Assembly: GCA_937996795.1 (NCBI GenBank)
Contig: CALKUH010000028.1
Span: forward strand, 1-64,000
DNA length: 64,000 bases
Source: an uncultured Verrucomicrobiota bacterium
Lineage (GTDB): Bacteria; Verrucomicrobiota; Kiritimatiellia; CAIVKH01
Direction: 5' to 3'
Part shown: positions 1-7,815 of the stretch, in pieces
Layout: every line of letters starts with the position of its first letter
Numbering within the stretch: position 1 is the first letter of the stretch
Translations under genes and position numbers: made by a program
Notes under the pieces: generated by a model
Database searches by the model: none
Told to the model about the DNA's origin: nothing
What the model saw: the letters and a program-made list of their open reading frames with translations, nothing else

Positions 1-382
1 ACCTCCTTTGATCGCCTCGAAAAAGCAGAGGCGCGGACTCCAAGCTCATGCCTCTCACGAGGGACCGCGAAGCCCCTTCCAGAAACACAAGACAAGGAGC
101 CGCGCCCGGATGGGCGCGGTTCCGCTTGTCTCGTTTCTGGAGGGAAAATTCGCGGTTTTCGTGAGAAACGACACTGCGCAAAGCGCAATGATCTAAACGT
201 TCACAAAGAGCAGCGGCTTCAAATCGCTTCGCGACCGAAACCGATGGTCAGTTCTATGCCACGACCGAAGGGGTCGCGGCAAGCGGGAAGTGGAAGAAAT
301 TTTGCCGCGGTATGTACAGTCGATCACGCATGAGAACTCTCCACGCTTGAACAGGCCCGATGAATAACCCCATCATCGCGGC
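1..382. other. Gene-free start of window
   Basis: No convincing gene is visible. A 62-codon open frame from 8 to 196 runs straight through a large hairpin, has no ribosome binding site, and matches no family I recognise, so I leave it out. The stretch holds the long hairpin at 79-140. A shorter stem lies near 265, where GACC and GGTC flank a GAAG turn. The last 80 bases before the prephenate dehydratase ATG at 383 presumably contain its promoter, but no clear -10/-35 pair or Shine-Dalgarno is visible. Confidence 0.6.
79..140. terminator. Long imperfect hairpin, possible terminator
   Basis: The arms pair almost end to end. CCAGAAAC (79-86) pairs with GTTTCTGG (133-140), AGACAAG (90-96) with CTTGTCT (125-131), and CCGCGCCC (100-107) with GGGCGCGG (112-119) around a 4-base GGAT loop. 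Small internal bulges separate the three helices. There is no U-tract on either side, so it is not a textbook intrinsic terminator. It may terminate a gene left of the window, act as a structured RNA, or be a dispersed palindromic repeat. Confidence 0.5.
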
Positions 383-1207
383 ATGAAATCGGTTGGCTAT
401 CTTGGTCCGGAAGGGACGTTCTCGCACCTGGTCGCGCGCAAGCATTTCGGCGCGACGGCGCGGCTGGTCCCCTGCCCCGCCATTTACGATGTTTTTGCGC
501 ATGTCCTGGGTGGCCCGGGGCGCCTGGGTGTGGTGCCGATCGAGAACTCCTCGGGGGGCACGATCTATGAAACCATCGACGGACTCGTTGAACACGCGGG
601 GCGCCTGCACATCCGCGAAGAGCTCTCGCTGAACGTGAAACTCGCGCTGCTCGGCCACAAGCGCCAGCGCGTGACCGACGTGTATTCGCATTTTGTCCCG
701 CTGAAGCACTGCAGCGCGTGGCTCCGCAAACGCCTGCCGGGCGTCACGACACACCCCATCGCCAGCACGGCCAAGGCAGCCGAACTCGCGGCGGCAACAC
801 CCACCGCCGCCGCCCTCGGCACCCGCGATGCCGCGCGGCGCTACGAGCTGGACATCCTGCAATTCCCCGTGGAAACGGATGCGCCGAACATCACGGAATT
901 CCTCGTGATCGGGACCTCGGACCGTCCCGAGCCGCGCAGCGCCAAAACCAGCCTGCTGGTCATGCTGGAAAACCGGCCGGGTTCGCTCTTCGATTTCCTG
1001 TCCGCCTTCAAGAACAGCGACGTCAACCTGACGCGCCTGCTCTCGCGCCCCATCATCGGCCAGCCCAAATCCTACCTCTTCGTCGTGGACCTCCAGGGCA
1101 CGCCCGCGCAACCCGCGGTCAAAGCCGCCCTGCACGCCGCACAGCGCGCCGCCGCGAAACTGGTGCGCCTCGGGGTGTACCCGGTGCGCAAGATGTATGC
1201 GTCCTGA
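383..1207 (+). CDS. pheA: Prephenate dehydratase with ACT domain
   Basis: A 274-residue monofunctional prephenate dehydratase, which converts prephenate to phenylpyruvate in phenylalanine synthesis (cytosolic). The N-terminal catalytic domain opens with GYLGPEGTFSH (residues 5-15) and carries the GVVPIENSSGGTI region (49-61). The C-terminal ACT domain starts near residue 187 with the RPGSL turn. Two signatures deviate. The catalytic Thr-Arg-Phe motif reads Thr-Glu-Phe (171-173, codons ACG GAA TTC), and the phenylalanine-binding Glu-Ser-Arg-Pro motif of the ACT domain reads Leu-Ser-Arg-Pro (220-223). The length is normal for the family and there is no chorismate mutase domain. It stands alone, convergent with the DUF420 gene. 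The start is the first in-frame ATG before the conserved N-terminus; no good Shine-Dalgarno is seen. Confidence 0.9.
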   Translation: MKSVGYLGPEGTFSHLVARKHFGATARLVPCPAIYDVFAHVLGGPGRLGVVPIENSSGGTIYETIDGLVEHAGRLHIREELSLNVKLALLGHKRQRVTDVYSHFVPLKHCSAWLRKRLPGVTTHPIASTAKAAELAAATPTAAALGTRDAARRYELDILQFPVETDAPNITEFLVIGTSDRPEPRSAKTSLLVMLENRPGSLFDFLSAFKNSDVNLTRLLSRPIIGQPKSYLFVVDLQGTPAQPAVKAALHAAQRAAAKLVRLGVYPVRKMYAS

Positions 1208-1222
1208 GGTTTCCGGGTGTCG

Positions 1223-1253
1223 GGTGTCAGGGAGGAAGGAATTTCCTGACACC
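1223..1253. terminator. Bidirectional hairpin between convergent genes
   Basis: GGTGTCAGG (1223-1231) and its exact complement CCTGACACC (1245-1253) flank a 13-base loop. Outside them, GGTTTC (1209-1214) can pair with GAAACC (1255-1260). The hairpin lies between the stop of the dehydratase and the stop of the convergent DUF420 gene, where a shared terminator is expected. A U-tract is poor on both sides. Confidence 0.55.
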
Positions 1254-1281
1254 TGAAACCTGACACCTTCCCCACCTCTCC

Positions 1282-1806
1282 TCAAAACCGATAATACGGC
1301 GAGATCATCAGGTAGACCACCACGCCGGTCACGGTGACGTAGAGCCAGACGGGAAAGGTCCATTTTGCGATCGCGCGATGCGCGGACACGGGGCCGGCGA
1401 GGCCGCGGTAGAGCGTCACCAACACGAGCGGCAGGACCACCGCCGCAAGGATGATGTGCGTGATCAGGATAAAGAGGTAGAGCGGGCGGATCGGGTTGTC
1501 CGCCGGGAAGCGCGTCTCCACGCCGAATGTGTGGAACGTGACGTAGGACAACAGGAACAGCGCGGAGAGGATGAACGTCGCGAGGTTGAGCCGCTTGTGC
1601 AACGCAACGTTTCCGCGCTTGATCGCCATGAATGAAACGACCAGCAGCGCCGAGCACACGGTGTTAATCGCGGCGTTGATCCGGGGCAACCACGGGACGA
1701 ACGCGGGAATGTGGTCCGCCTTCGGCAGGTTGTAGATGACCACCACGGCCGCGAGCAGGATCGCGGACAGCGCATAAATCGCGCGCAGAATGTTTTTTTC
1801 GTTCAT
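1282..1806 (-). CDS. DUF420 membrane protein (CtaM-like)
   Basis: A 174-residue integral membrane protein of the DUF420 family. It has about five hydrophobic segments and conserved histidines typical of the family: one in the HKRLNL segment, then TFHTFGV and THIILA. In Bacillus the relative CtaM is needed for maturation of haem-copper oxidases. It is the last gene of the long minus-strand act-cox operon, after the haem O synthase, which supports a role in oxidase assembly. I chose the ATG at 1806 because an upstream in-frame extension (to 1851) runs into direct repeats. A gap of about 140 nt with repeats and hairpins separates it from ctaB, so it may also have its own promoter. Confidence 0.8.
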   Translation of the reverse strand: MNEKNILRAIYALSAILLAAVVVIYNLPKADHIPAFVPWLPRINAAINTVCSALLVVSFMAIKRGNVALHKRLNLATFILSALFLLSYVTFHTFGVETRFPADNPIRPLYLFILITHIILAAVVLPLVLVTLYRGLAGPVSAHRAIAKWTFPVWLYVTVTGVVVYLMISPYYRF

Positions 1807-1828
1807 GTGTTTTTTACAGCGCCTGAAG

Positions 1829-1875
1829 TTTACAGACGTTGGAAGTCGCAAAAAAGGTTTTTACAGACGTTGGAA
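1829..1875. repeat. 16-bp direct repeat pair upstream of DUF420
   Basis: The 16-mer TTTACAGACGTTGGAA occurs exactly at 1829-1844 and again at 1860-1875, a period of 31 bp (about three helical turns). A fragment (TTTACAG) lies at 1813-1819. The copies fall just upstream of the minus-strand DUF420 start (1806). Their position and helical phasing would suit a tandem operator, but they could also be part of a dispersed repeat family. Confidence 0.6.
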
Positions 1876-1882
1876 CTTTTCC

Positions 1883-1921
1883 CCGCCACAGGCGGAACTG
1901 TAGACGCGACCAACGGTCGCG
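1883..1921 (-). terminator. Two small hairpins after ctaB
   Basis: CGCGACC (1905-1911) pairs with GGTCGCG (1915-1921) around AAC, and CCGCC (1883-1887) pairs with GGCGG (1891-1895) around ACA. Read on the minus strand they follow the ctaB stop at 1946 and lead into GGGGAAAAG. They could attenuate or stabilise the transcript between ctaB and the DUF420 gene. No long U-tract follows. Confidence 0.4.
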
Positions 1922-1945
1922 GCTGCAGTCTGGCGGAGTGCGCGC

Positions 1946-2839
1946 TCAGCGCGCGAGGCCGGCATCGCAGACGATGAGGATCAGGAGCAGCGGCAGATAG
2001 ACGACGGAGGTGAGCAGGAGGCGGCGCGCGTCGGCGCGCTGCTGGTGCTGGGCAAAGTGCAGGGAGGCGGCGAGCAGCGCGGACCCGAGGAAGACCGCGC
2101 CCATCAGGTACATCTTCCCGGCGAGGCCGAGCGCGGTAAGGGCGATGGAAACGGGGATCAGCGCGAGGGAGAAGAGGATCGCCTGCCGGAACACGCGGCG
2201 GCCGGTCGGGTCGATGACGGAGAGCATCTTGTAACCCGCCTCGCGGTAGTCGTCGCGGTACATCCACGCGATGGCGTAGAAGTGCGGGTGCTGCCAGAGG
2301 AACAGGATCGCGAAGAGGACCCACGCGCCGGCGCCCAGGCTGTCGGTGATCGCGGCCCAGCCCACCATCGGCGGCAACGCGCCGGGGATGGCGCCGATCG
2401 GCGTGTTGAGCCAGGTGATCTTCTTGAGCGGCGTATAGACAAGGACGTAGAGGAAGGCCGTGAGCAGGACGAGGAAGGCGGACAGCAGGTTGACCAGCGT
2501 GGCGAGCAGCGCGACGCCGGCGAGCACGAGCAGGACGCCGAAGGCCAGCGCGGCGGCGGGCTCGATGCGGCCGGACGGCAGCGCGCGGAGCCGCGTGCGC
2601 GCCATCCGTGCGTCGGTGTCGCGTTCCAGATAGTTGTTCAGGACCGCGGCGCCGGCGGCGGCAAATCCGGTGCCGGCGAGGGTCAGCGCGAGCAGCAGCC
2701 AGCGGGCGAGGTCACCGAGGCCCGAGCCGCCGACGAAGAATCCGGTCGCGGTGGTGACGAGCACCATGCCGACGATGCGGGGCTTGGCGAGCTGCCAGTA
2801 TTCTTGGAACGTGGTGTTCACGGGCCTCTTCGGCGCCAT
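1946..2839 (-). CDS. ctaB: Protohaem IX farnesyltransferase (haem O synthase)
   Basis: A polytopic membrane enzyme of the UbiA superfamily, which transfers a farnesyl group to haem B to give haem O for the oxidase. The first prenyl-diphosphate binding motif is clear (NNYLERDTDARMARTR, with its DxxxD), as is the conserved loop HPHFYAIAW followed by RDDY. About nine hydrophobic segments follow one another, and the 297-residue length is normal. The gene sits directly after coxD in the caa3 operon. The start is uncertain. ATG at 2839 gives MAPKRPV; an in-frame GTG at 2821 preceded by AAGAGG would give a start at the usual family N-terminus. No haem A synthase (ctaA) is visible nearby, so the oxidase may use haem O, or ctaA may lie elsewhere. 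Confidence 0.93.
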   Translation of the reverse strand: MAPKRPVNTTFQEYWQLAKPRIVGMVLVTTATGFFVGGSGLGDLARWLLLALTLAGTGFAAAGAAVLNNYLERDTDARMARTRLRALPSGRIEPAAALAFGVLLVLAGVALLATLVNLLSAFLVLLTAFLYVLVYTPLKKITWLNTPIGAIPGALPPMVGWAAITDSLGAGAWVLFAILFLWQHPHFYAIAWMYRDDYREAGYKMLSVIDPTGRRVFRQAILFSLALIPVSIALTALGLAGKMYLMGAVFLGSALLAASLHFAQHQQRADARRLLLTSVVYLPLLLILIVCDAGLAR

Positions 2840-2850
2840 CCGGCGCGCGC

Positions 2851-3195
2851 TCAGTGCGGCGCTGAGGTCGCGGGGGCGGTGGTGGTCACCTCCCACGCGG
2901 CGGGCGCGGGGAACCACTCGCGGGAGCGGTAATCGCTCAACATCAGGGCCATCATGATCACGAAAAACACGGCACCCGCCCCGGCATAGAGCCAGAGGAC
3001 GCGCGCGGAGTATTTCAGGTGCATGAAATACATCACGACGAGCAGGGCCTTGATGCAGGCGATGCCGACGGCGATGACGGTGTTCAGGAAGCCGAAGTCG
3101 AGGAAGGCCACCCACACCGTGACCACGGTGAGGACCATCAGGATGGAGATGATCGTCAGATAGACGCGAACAGGGATGACGTGATGGTCGCTCAT
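2851..3195 (-). CDS. coxD: Cytochrome c oxidase subunit IV
   Basis: A 114-residue protein with three hydrophobic helices, starting MSDHHVIPVRVYL. It matches the prokaryotic subunit IV family (CtaF/CoxD-like) that accompanies caa3 oxidases, including the KALLVVMYFMHLKYS segment seen across the family. The subunit binds no cofactor and stabilises the complex. It overlaps the stop of coxC by one base, so the two are translationally coupled. The C-terminal tail is Ala/Thr/Pro-rich and presumably exposed. Confidence 0.88.
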   Translation of the reverse strand: MSDHHVIPVRVYLTIISILMVLTVVTVWVAFLDFGFLNTVIAVGIACIKALLVVMYFMHLKYSARVLWLYAGAGAVFFVIMMALMLSDYRSREWFPAPAAWEVTTTAPATSAPH

Positions 3196-3914
3196 CAGTG
3201 CCTTCCGATCAGGTACAGCATGGGGAACAGGAAAATCCAGACGATGTCGACGAAGTGCCAGTACAGCCCGGAGACTTCGACGGGGTTGAAGTACTGCGAG
3301 GAGTACACGCCCTTGCGCGTGTTCACGAGCAGCCAGAGCATGATGCCCGCGCCGATGATCATGTGCACGGCGTGCATGCCGGTCATCGCGAAGTACAGCG
3401 AGTAGAAGAGCTGGATGTGGTTCGGGTTGGCGCCCTCGAACGCGTGCCGGAGGTGCTGGCCGACCTGGATGCCCGCCGCCTCCAGCTTGGCGAGTTCGGC
3501 CATGGGATCGACGAAGAAGTGCGGACCCGGCACGAGGTGATGGTCGATCTTGCCGGCGTACTCAACGACTTTTACGCCAAGGAAGACGAACCCGAGCAGC
3601 ATCGTCAGGATGATCCAGTTGGCGGAAGCCTTCTGTTTGTCCGTCTGCGCGGCGTGCACGGCCATCGCCATCGTCAGCGAGGAGGCGAGCAGGACGGCGG
3701 TGTTGAAGCCGCCGAGCTTGATGCTGAGCAAATGGCTGCCGACGACCCACGCCTCGGGATAGAGGGACCGGTAGATGGTGTAGGCGGCGAAGAGTCCGCC
3801 GAAGAACATGACTTCGGTGACGAGGAAGATCCACATGCCGAGCTGCGCCGACTGGCGCTGCTGCTCGGCGTTCTCAAAATGATGCGCGACGTGCGCGTTC
3901 GAATGGCTAGACAC
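3195..3914 (-). CDS. coxC: Cytochrome c oxidase subunit III
   Basis: A 239-residue membrane protein of the haem-copper oxidase subunit III family. Family features visible are LGMWIFLVTEVMFFGGLF near residue 26, and MTGMHAVHMIIGAG followed by YWHFVDIVWIFLFPMLYL at the C-terminus. An insertion of about 40 residues after the third helix is polar and probably periplasmic. It lies between coxA (8-nt overlap) and coxD (1-nt overlap) in the caa3 operon. Confidence 0.94.
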   Translation of the reverse strand: MSSHSNAHVAHHFENAEQQRQSAQLGMWIFLVTEVMFFGGLFAAYTIYRSLYPEAWVVGSHLLSIKLGGFNTAVLLASSLTMAMAVHAAQTDKQKASANWIILTMLLGFVFLGVKVVEYAGKIDHHLVPGPHFFVDPMAELAKLEAAGIQVGQHLRHAFEGANPNHIQLFYSLYFAMTGMHAVHMIIGAGIMLWLLVNTRKGVYSSQYFNPVEVSGLYWHFVDIVWIFLFPMLYLIGRH

Positions 3915-5568
3915 GTTCGGCCTCCGACTTGGCGCCCGGCGGGCAGGTCACGGACGGCATGTCATACGCATACGCATCCTGCGTCACCTTCGGCGTTTCC
4001 AGGAAATTCTCCGTCGGCGGCGGGGAGGCGGTCTCCCACTCGAGGCCGCGCGCGTCCCACGGGTTGGCCGACGCCTTTTTCCCCTTGAACAGGGACCAGA
4101 ACAGGTAGGCCGCCATGATGAGGTAGCCGGCGCCGAGCACGGTCGCGCCCGCGGTGGACATCACATGGAACACCTGGAATTCCTCGGCGTAGGTGTGGTA
4201 GCGACGAGGCATGCCGTGGTAGCCCATCTGGAACTGGGGCATGAACGTCAGGTTGAAGCCGATGAAGATGACGATGGCGGCGAACTTCGCCCACCCTTCC
4301 GGGTAGAGCTTGCCGATGATTTTCGGCCACCAGAAGTGCAGCGCGCCGAGGAAGCCCATCACGCCGCCGCCCACCATCACGTAGTGGAAGTGCGCGACGA
4401 CGAAGTACGTGTCGTGCAGGTGGATGTCGGTGGCCATCGTGCTGAGGAAGAGGCCGGTGAGCCCGCCGATCACGAAGAGGCCGAGGAATCCGTACGCGTA
4501 GAGCATCGGCGTCTCAAACGAGACGGAGCCCTTGTACATCGTCATGACCCAGTTGAGCATCTTGATCGCGGTCGGGATCGCGACGAAGAACGTCAGGAAG
4601 GAGAAGACCAGGCCGGCGTACACCGACTGGCTGCTGACGAACATGTGGTGGCCCCAGACGAAGAAACCGATGACCGCGATCGCGAGCGAGGAGAACGCGA
4701 CGAAGGTGTAGCCATACAGGCGGCGGCGGGAGAAGCAGGAGATGATTTCGCTGACGACGCCCATGCTGGGCAGGATCATGATGTACACCGCGGGGTGCGA
4801 ATAGAACCAGAAGAGGTGCTGGAAAAGCACCGGGTCGCCGCCCAGCGCGGGATCGAAGATGCCGAAGCCGAAGAACCGCTCGACGAAGATCATCACGAGC
4901 GTGATCGCCACCACCGGCGTGCCGAGGATCACCACGAGGCTGGTCGCGTACATCGCCCAGATGAAGAGCGGCAGGCGGAACCAGGTCAGGCCCGGCGCGC
5001 GCATCTTCTGGATGGTGACGATAAAGTTAAGGCCCGTCATGATCGACGAGAAGCCGGCGATGAACGCGCCGGCCACGGCGAGGATGACGTGCGAGTTCGC
5101 GTACATGCTGCTGTACGGTGTGTAGAACGTCCACCCGGTGTCCACGCCGCCCATGATGATCGCGCCGAGCGCGATCAACCCGCCCGTCATGAAGACATAC
5201 CAGCTCAGCAGGTTCAGCCGGGGAAAGGCGACGTCCTTCGCGCCGATCATGACCGGCACGAGGAAATTGCCCATGACGGCGGGAATCGACGGGACGAGGA
5301 AGAAGAAGATCATCACGATGCCGTGCATCGTGAAGAGCTTGTTGTAGGTCTCCGACTGGAGCACATCGGCCTCGGGCGTCACGAGGTCCATGCGGAACAA
5401 CGCAGCCGCCGCGCCGCCCAGCAGAAAGAATATCGTCAGGCTGATGAGATACAGGATCGCAATGCGCTTGTGGTCCACGGAGAGGAGCCACGAACGGATC
5501 GTCAGCCCGTTGTTCAGGTAGTGCTTCGGGGGGTCGCCCGCCGCGAGTTGGGTGTCGGCTGCGCTCAT
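3907..5568 (-). CDS. coxA: Cytochrome c oxidase subunit I, type A2
   Basis: The 553-residue catalytic subunit of the caa3 oxidase: it reduces oxygen to water at the haem a3-CuB centre and pumps protons. The CuB/cross-linked Tyr region reads WFYSHPAVYIM, and the haem-ligand region reads HDTYFVVAHFHYVM. HPAVY in place of HPEVY, preceded by Tyr-Ser, is the hallmark of A2-type oxidases (as in Rhodothermus and Thermus), where a Tyr-Ser pair replaces the D-channel glutamate. Twelve or more hydrophobic segments are apparent. It follows coxB by one base and overlaps coxC. The polar C-terminal tail ends near PPGAKSEAERV. Confidence 0.97.
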   Translation of the reverse strand: MSAADTQLAAGDPPKHYLNNGLTIRSWLLSVDHKRIAILYLISLTIFFLLGGAAAALFRMDLVTPEADVLQSETYNKLFTMHGIVMIFFFLVPSIPAVMGNFLVPVMIGAKDVAFPRLNLLSWYVFMTGGLIALGAIIMGGVDTGWTFYTPYSSMYANSHVILAVAGAFIAGFSSIMTGLNFIVTIQKMRAPGLTWFRLPLFIWAMYATSLVVILGTPVVAITLVMIFVERFFGFGIFDPALGGDPVLFQHLFWFYSHPAVYIMILPSMGVVSEIISCFSRRRLYGYTFVAFSSLAIAVIGFFVWGHHMFVSSQSVYAGLVFSFLTFFVAIPTAIKMLNWVMTMYKGSVSFETPMLYAYGFLGLFVIGGLTGLFLSTMATDIHLHDTYFVVAHFHYVMVGGGVMGFLGALHFWWPKIIGKLYPEGWAKFAAIVIFIGFNLTFMPQFQMGYHGMPRRYHTYAEEFQVFHVMSTAGATVLGAGYLIMAAYLFWSLFKGKKASANPWDARGLEWETASPPPTENFLETPKVTQDAYAYDMPSVTCPPGAKSEAERV

Positions 5569-5569
5569 G

Positions 5570-6523
5570 TCAGTTGGACGCTCCTCCGCTCAAGCTCTTG
5601 ATGTACGCGATCAGCTGCAGCAGCTGGTCCTCATTCACGATGCCCTTGAACACCGGCATGACGGGCTGGAAGCCCGCGACGATTTTGGCTTGGGAATTCA
5701 GGATCGACTCACGCAGGTATTCATCATCCGCAACCACTTCCGTGCCGTCGGCCAGCTTGACCGTGTGCCCGTAGACGCCCGCGAGGTGCGGCCCGAGCTG
5801 GCCCGAGCCCGGGTTGTGGCAGGTCTGGCAGCCGAGTTGCGTAAACAGGCGTTCACCGGCCTGGACAGGCGTCTCGGACGCAACGGCGGCGCCGCCGCTG
5901 TCGACGAGCCAGCGCTCGTAATCCGCGGGCGTCAACACGTTGACCCAGCCGCCCATCATCGAGTGTTCGGTGCCGCAATATTCCGTGCAGAACAAGCGGT
6001 ATTTTCCGGGCTTCGTCGCTTCAAACCACAGGCGGGTGTAGCGGCCCGGCAGCACGTCCTGCTTCACGCGGAAAGCCGGAATGAAGAAGCTGTGGATCAC
6101 GTCTTCCGACGTCATCGTGAGCTGGATCGGCCGGCCGGCGGGAATGTGCAGGGTGTTGATCTCGCGCTTGCCCTGCGGGTGCTGCAGTTTCCACATCCAC
6201 TGCTTGCCGGTGACGAGAATTTCCATCGCATCCGCGGGCGGGCGCGTGGAATGGAAGAACACCTTGGCGCCCCATCCGAAGAGCACCAGCACGAGCACGA
6301 GCAGGATGCCGCCGCCGATGAGCTCAAGGCTGCTATCCTCGTGCGGGCGCTCGGGGGCCGGGGCGCCTTCGCGCCGGCGATACTTGATGCCGAACACCAG
6401 CACAAGGCCGGCCAGCAACAGGGTGAAGAATACACTGATGGCGACAAGGAACAGGTAGATCGCGTCCACCTGCCCCGCCACCGTGGAGGCCTGTTCCGGC
6501 AACAATGAATACACGCTGTTCAT
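5570..6523 (-). CDS. coxB: Cytochrome c oxidase subunit II with fused cytochrome c
   Basis: A 317-residue subunit II. It has two N-terminal membrane helices, then a cupredoxin domain with the CuA ligands in CTEYCGTEHSMM (around residues 180-191). A C-terminal class I cytochrome c domain follows, with a CQTCH haem site near 232-236 and the distal methionine likely in PVMPVF. Subunit II fused to cytochrome c is the definition of a caa3-type oxidase; it accepts electrons from the ACIII side or from soluble cytochrome c. The gene follows SCO and precedes coxA by one base. Confidence 0.96.
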   Translation of the reverse strand: MNSVYSLLPEQASTVAGQVDAIYLFLVAISVFFTLLLAGLVLVFGIKYRRREGAPAPERPHEDSSLELIGGGILLVLVLVLFGWGAKVFFHSTRPPADAMEILVTGKQWMWKLQHPQGKREINTLHIPAGRPIQLTMTSEDVIHSFFIPAFRVKQDVLPGRYTRLWFEATKPGKYRLFCTEYCGTEHSMMGGWVNVLTPADYERWLVDSGGAAVASETPVQAGERLFTQLGCQTCHNPGSGQLGPHLAGVYGHTVKLADGTEVVADDEYLRESILNSQAKIVAGFQPVMPVFKGIVNEDQLLQLIAYIKSLSGGASN

Positions 6524-6550
6524 ATCACATCTCGCATCCAGCCATCGGGA

Positions 6551-7408
6551 TTACGCCGCCGCAGCCGCGCCTGCGTTTCGCTCCCGACGCCACGACACCA
6601 AAAGAAATCCGCCAACGGCTGCGATGATGGCAAAGCAGCCCGCCCGCACCAGGTTCATGATCGCGGCGCTGTAGCCGCCCACCAGCGGGTCATAGTGGTA
6701 ACAAAACAGCATCAACTGGTCGACCGGGTTTCCGATCGCGCCGTTGGACGCATCCACGAGCGCCAGGCGCACATCGCGGGGCACGAATTGCACGCCGTAG
6801 AAATAGTGCGAGAGCTTCCCGTCCGGCGTGGCGATCATGATGCCGCTGCCGTGGGCGAATTCCTGGGCTTTTTCATCCCAGGCAAACTTGAAGCCCGCGA
6901 CCTCGGTGATCGCCTTGACGGCCGGTTCATCCGCGGTGAGGAAATGCCAGCCGTCCGCGGCGCCGGGCTTGGCGAATTCCTTGATGTAATTGGCCTTCTT
7001 CTGCGCGGCGAGCAGGTGCGTTTCCTCGTGGTTGAAACTCAACGTGACGAGGTCGTAGTCGCGGCCCGGCTGGAAGGCCACCTGGCGCATCACGTCCACC
7101 ACCCCGTTGAGCACGAGATTGCAGAGCATCGGGCAGTTGTAATAGACGAGCGAGAAGACGACCGGACGACCGGTGAAGAACGAGCCGAGCGGGACGAGTT
7201 GCCCCTCTTCGTTGCGCACCATCGCGTCGAGCGGAAGCTGGTCGCCGAGGTTCTGGTCAAAGCCGGTCCGCTTCAAAATGGCGGGTGGCGGGGCCTCGGT
7301 CTTTTGCTCAATCGGCATGGAACGGGTGGCCGCGACAGCCGCCTGCGCAATGCAGGCCGCGGCAAGGGCGGCGACAACCCCGCGAACACTGGAAACGGCG
7401 AACGTCAT
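6551..7408 (-). CDS. SCO1/SenC/PrrC copper chaperone, membrane-anchored
   Basis: A 285-residue thioredoxin-fold copper chaperone that delivers copper to the CuA site of subunit II. The copper-binding CxxxC lies in YNCPMLC, and the distal histidine is likely the one in FAHGSGIMI. There is an N-terminal signal sequence after MTFAVSS and an additional C-terminal membrane helix followed by a basic tail. This double-anchored form is common beside ACIII-caa3 clusters. The ATG at 7408 overlaps the previous gene by 4 nt. A longer frame to 7558 is only a shadow of that neighbour. Confidence 0.9.
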   Translation of the reverse strand: MTFAVSSVRGVVAALAAACIAQAAVAATRSMPIEQKTEAPPPAILKRTGFDQNLGDQLPLDAMVRNEEGQLVPLGSFFTGRPVVFSLVYYNCPMLCNLVLNGVVDVMRQVAFQPGRDYDLVTLSFNHEETHLLAAQKKANYIKEFAKPGAADGWHFLTADEPAVKAITEVAGFKFAWDEKAQEFAHGSGIMIATPDGKLSHYFYGVQFVPRDVRLALVDASNGAIGNPVDQLMLFCYHYDPLVGGYSAAIMNLVRAGCFAIIAAVGGFLLVSWRRERNAGAAAAA

Positions 7409-7815
7409 TGCGCCGCCTGCTCCTCGCGCGCGGGCAGGCCGCGCTCCAGCACCCGGTCCATCGCGCGCTCGACGGGAATGCGAACCACCCCGGCGTTCGC
7501 GTCGACCCATGCATAGCCGCCGACCATCGCCTTCTGGCGCGCGAATTCCTGCGCCCACGTCGCGGGCTCATCCACCTGTAGTCGGGGCTCGGGCGGCAGG
7601 ACGCGCGTATCCTTGACGAAGGCCGCCACCGCCGCATCGGCCTGTTCCGCCTGGCGGTCGAAGGCCTTGTACAACAAGCGGAGGCCGACGAAGGAAACCG
7701 CGGTGAAAATGGCGATGTAGAAGCCGAACAGGACGATCTTCCCGAGGTTGATGTCGCGATCGTCGAAATTCGGGCCGCTCGGATTCTGGCCCGTGGGTGT
7801 CGAGGGGTTATGCAT
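7405..7815 (-). CDS. Small single-helix protein of the act-cox operon
   Basis: A 136-residue protein with a polar N-terminus, one membrane helix (starting GKIVLFGFYIAIF) and a periplasmic or extracytoplasmic tail. The tail contains the phrase VRIPVERAMD, which I recognise as recurrent in small proteins between actF and SCO genes of other bacteria. It may correspond in role to the single-helix subunit ActG seen in the Flavobacterium ACIII structure, but I cannot show homology. It overlaps both neighbours (8 nt with actF, 4 nt with SCO). The start is either ATG 7815 or ATG 7824; a GGGAGG lies 12 or 3 nt upstream respectively. Confidence 0.75.
   Translation of the reverse strand: MHNPSTPTGQNPSGPNFDDRDINLGKIVLFGFYIAIFTAVSFVGLRLLYKAFDRQAEQADAAVAAFVKDTRVLPPEPRLQVDEPATWAQEFARQKAMVGGYAWVDANAGVVRIPVERAMDRVLERGLPAREEQAAQ

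Noticed and set aside
8..196. 62-codon open frame at the window start
   Set aside because: It runs through the long hairpin, lacks a ribosome binding site and resembles no protein family.
254..1657. Long minus-strand frame over the dehydratase region
   Set aside because: Arg/Pro/His/Gly-rich shadow translation antisense to pheA and overlapping the DUF420 gene in another frame; a GC-rich artefact.
4165..5601. 478-codon plus-strand frame opposite coxA
   Set aside because: Antisense to a clear cytochrome oxidase gene, with a composition dominated by His, Arg, Asp and Glu typical of shadow frames.
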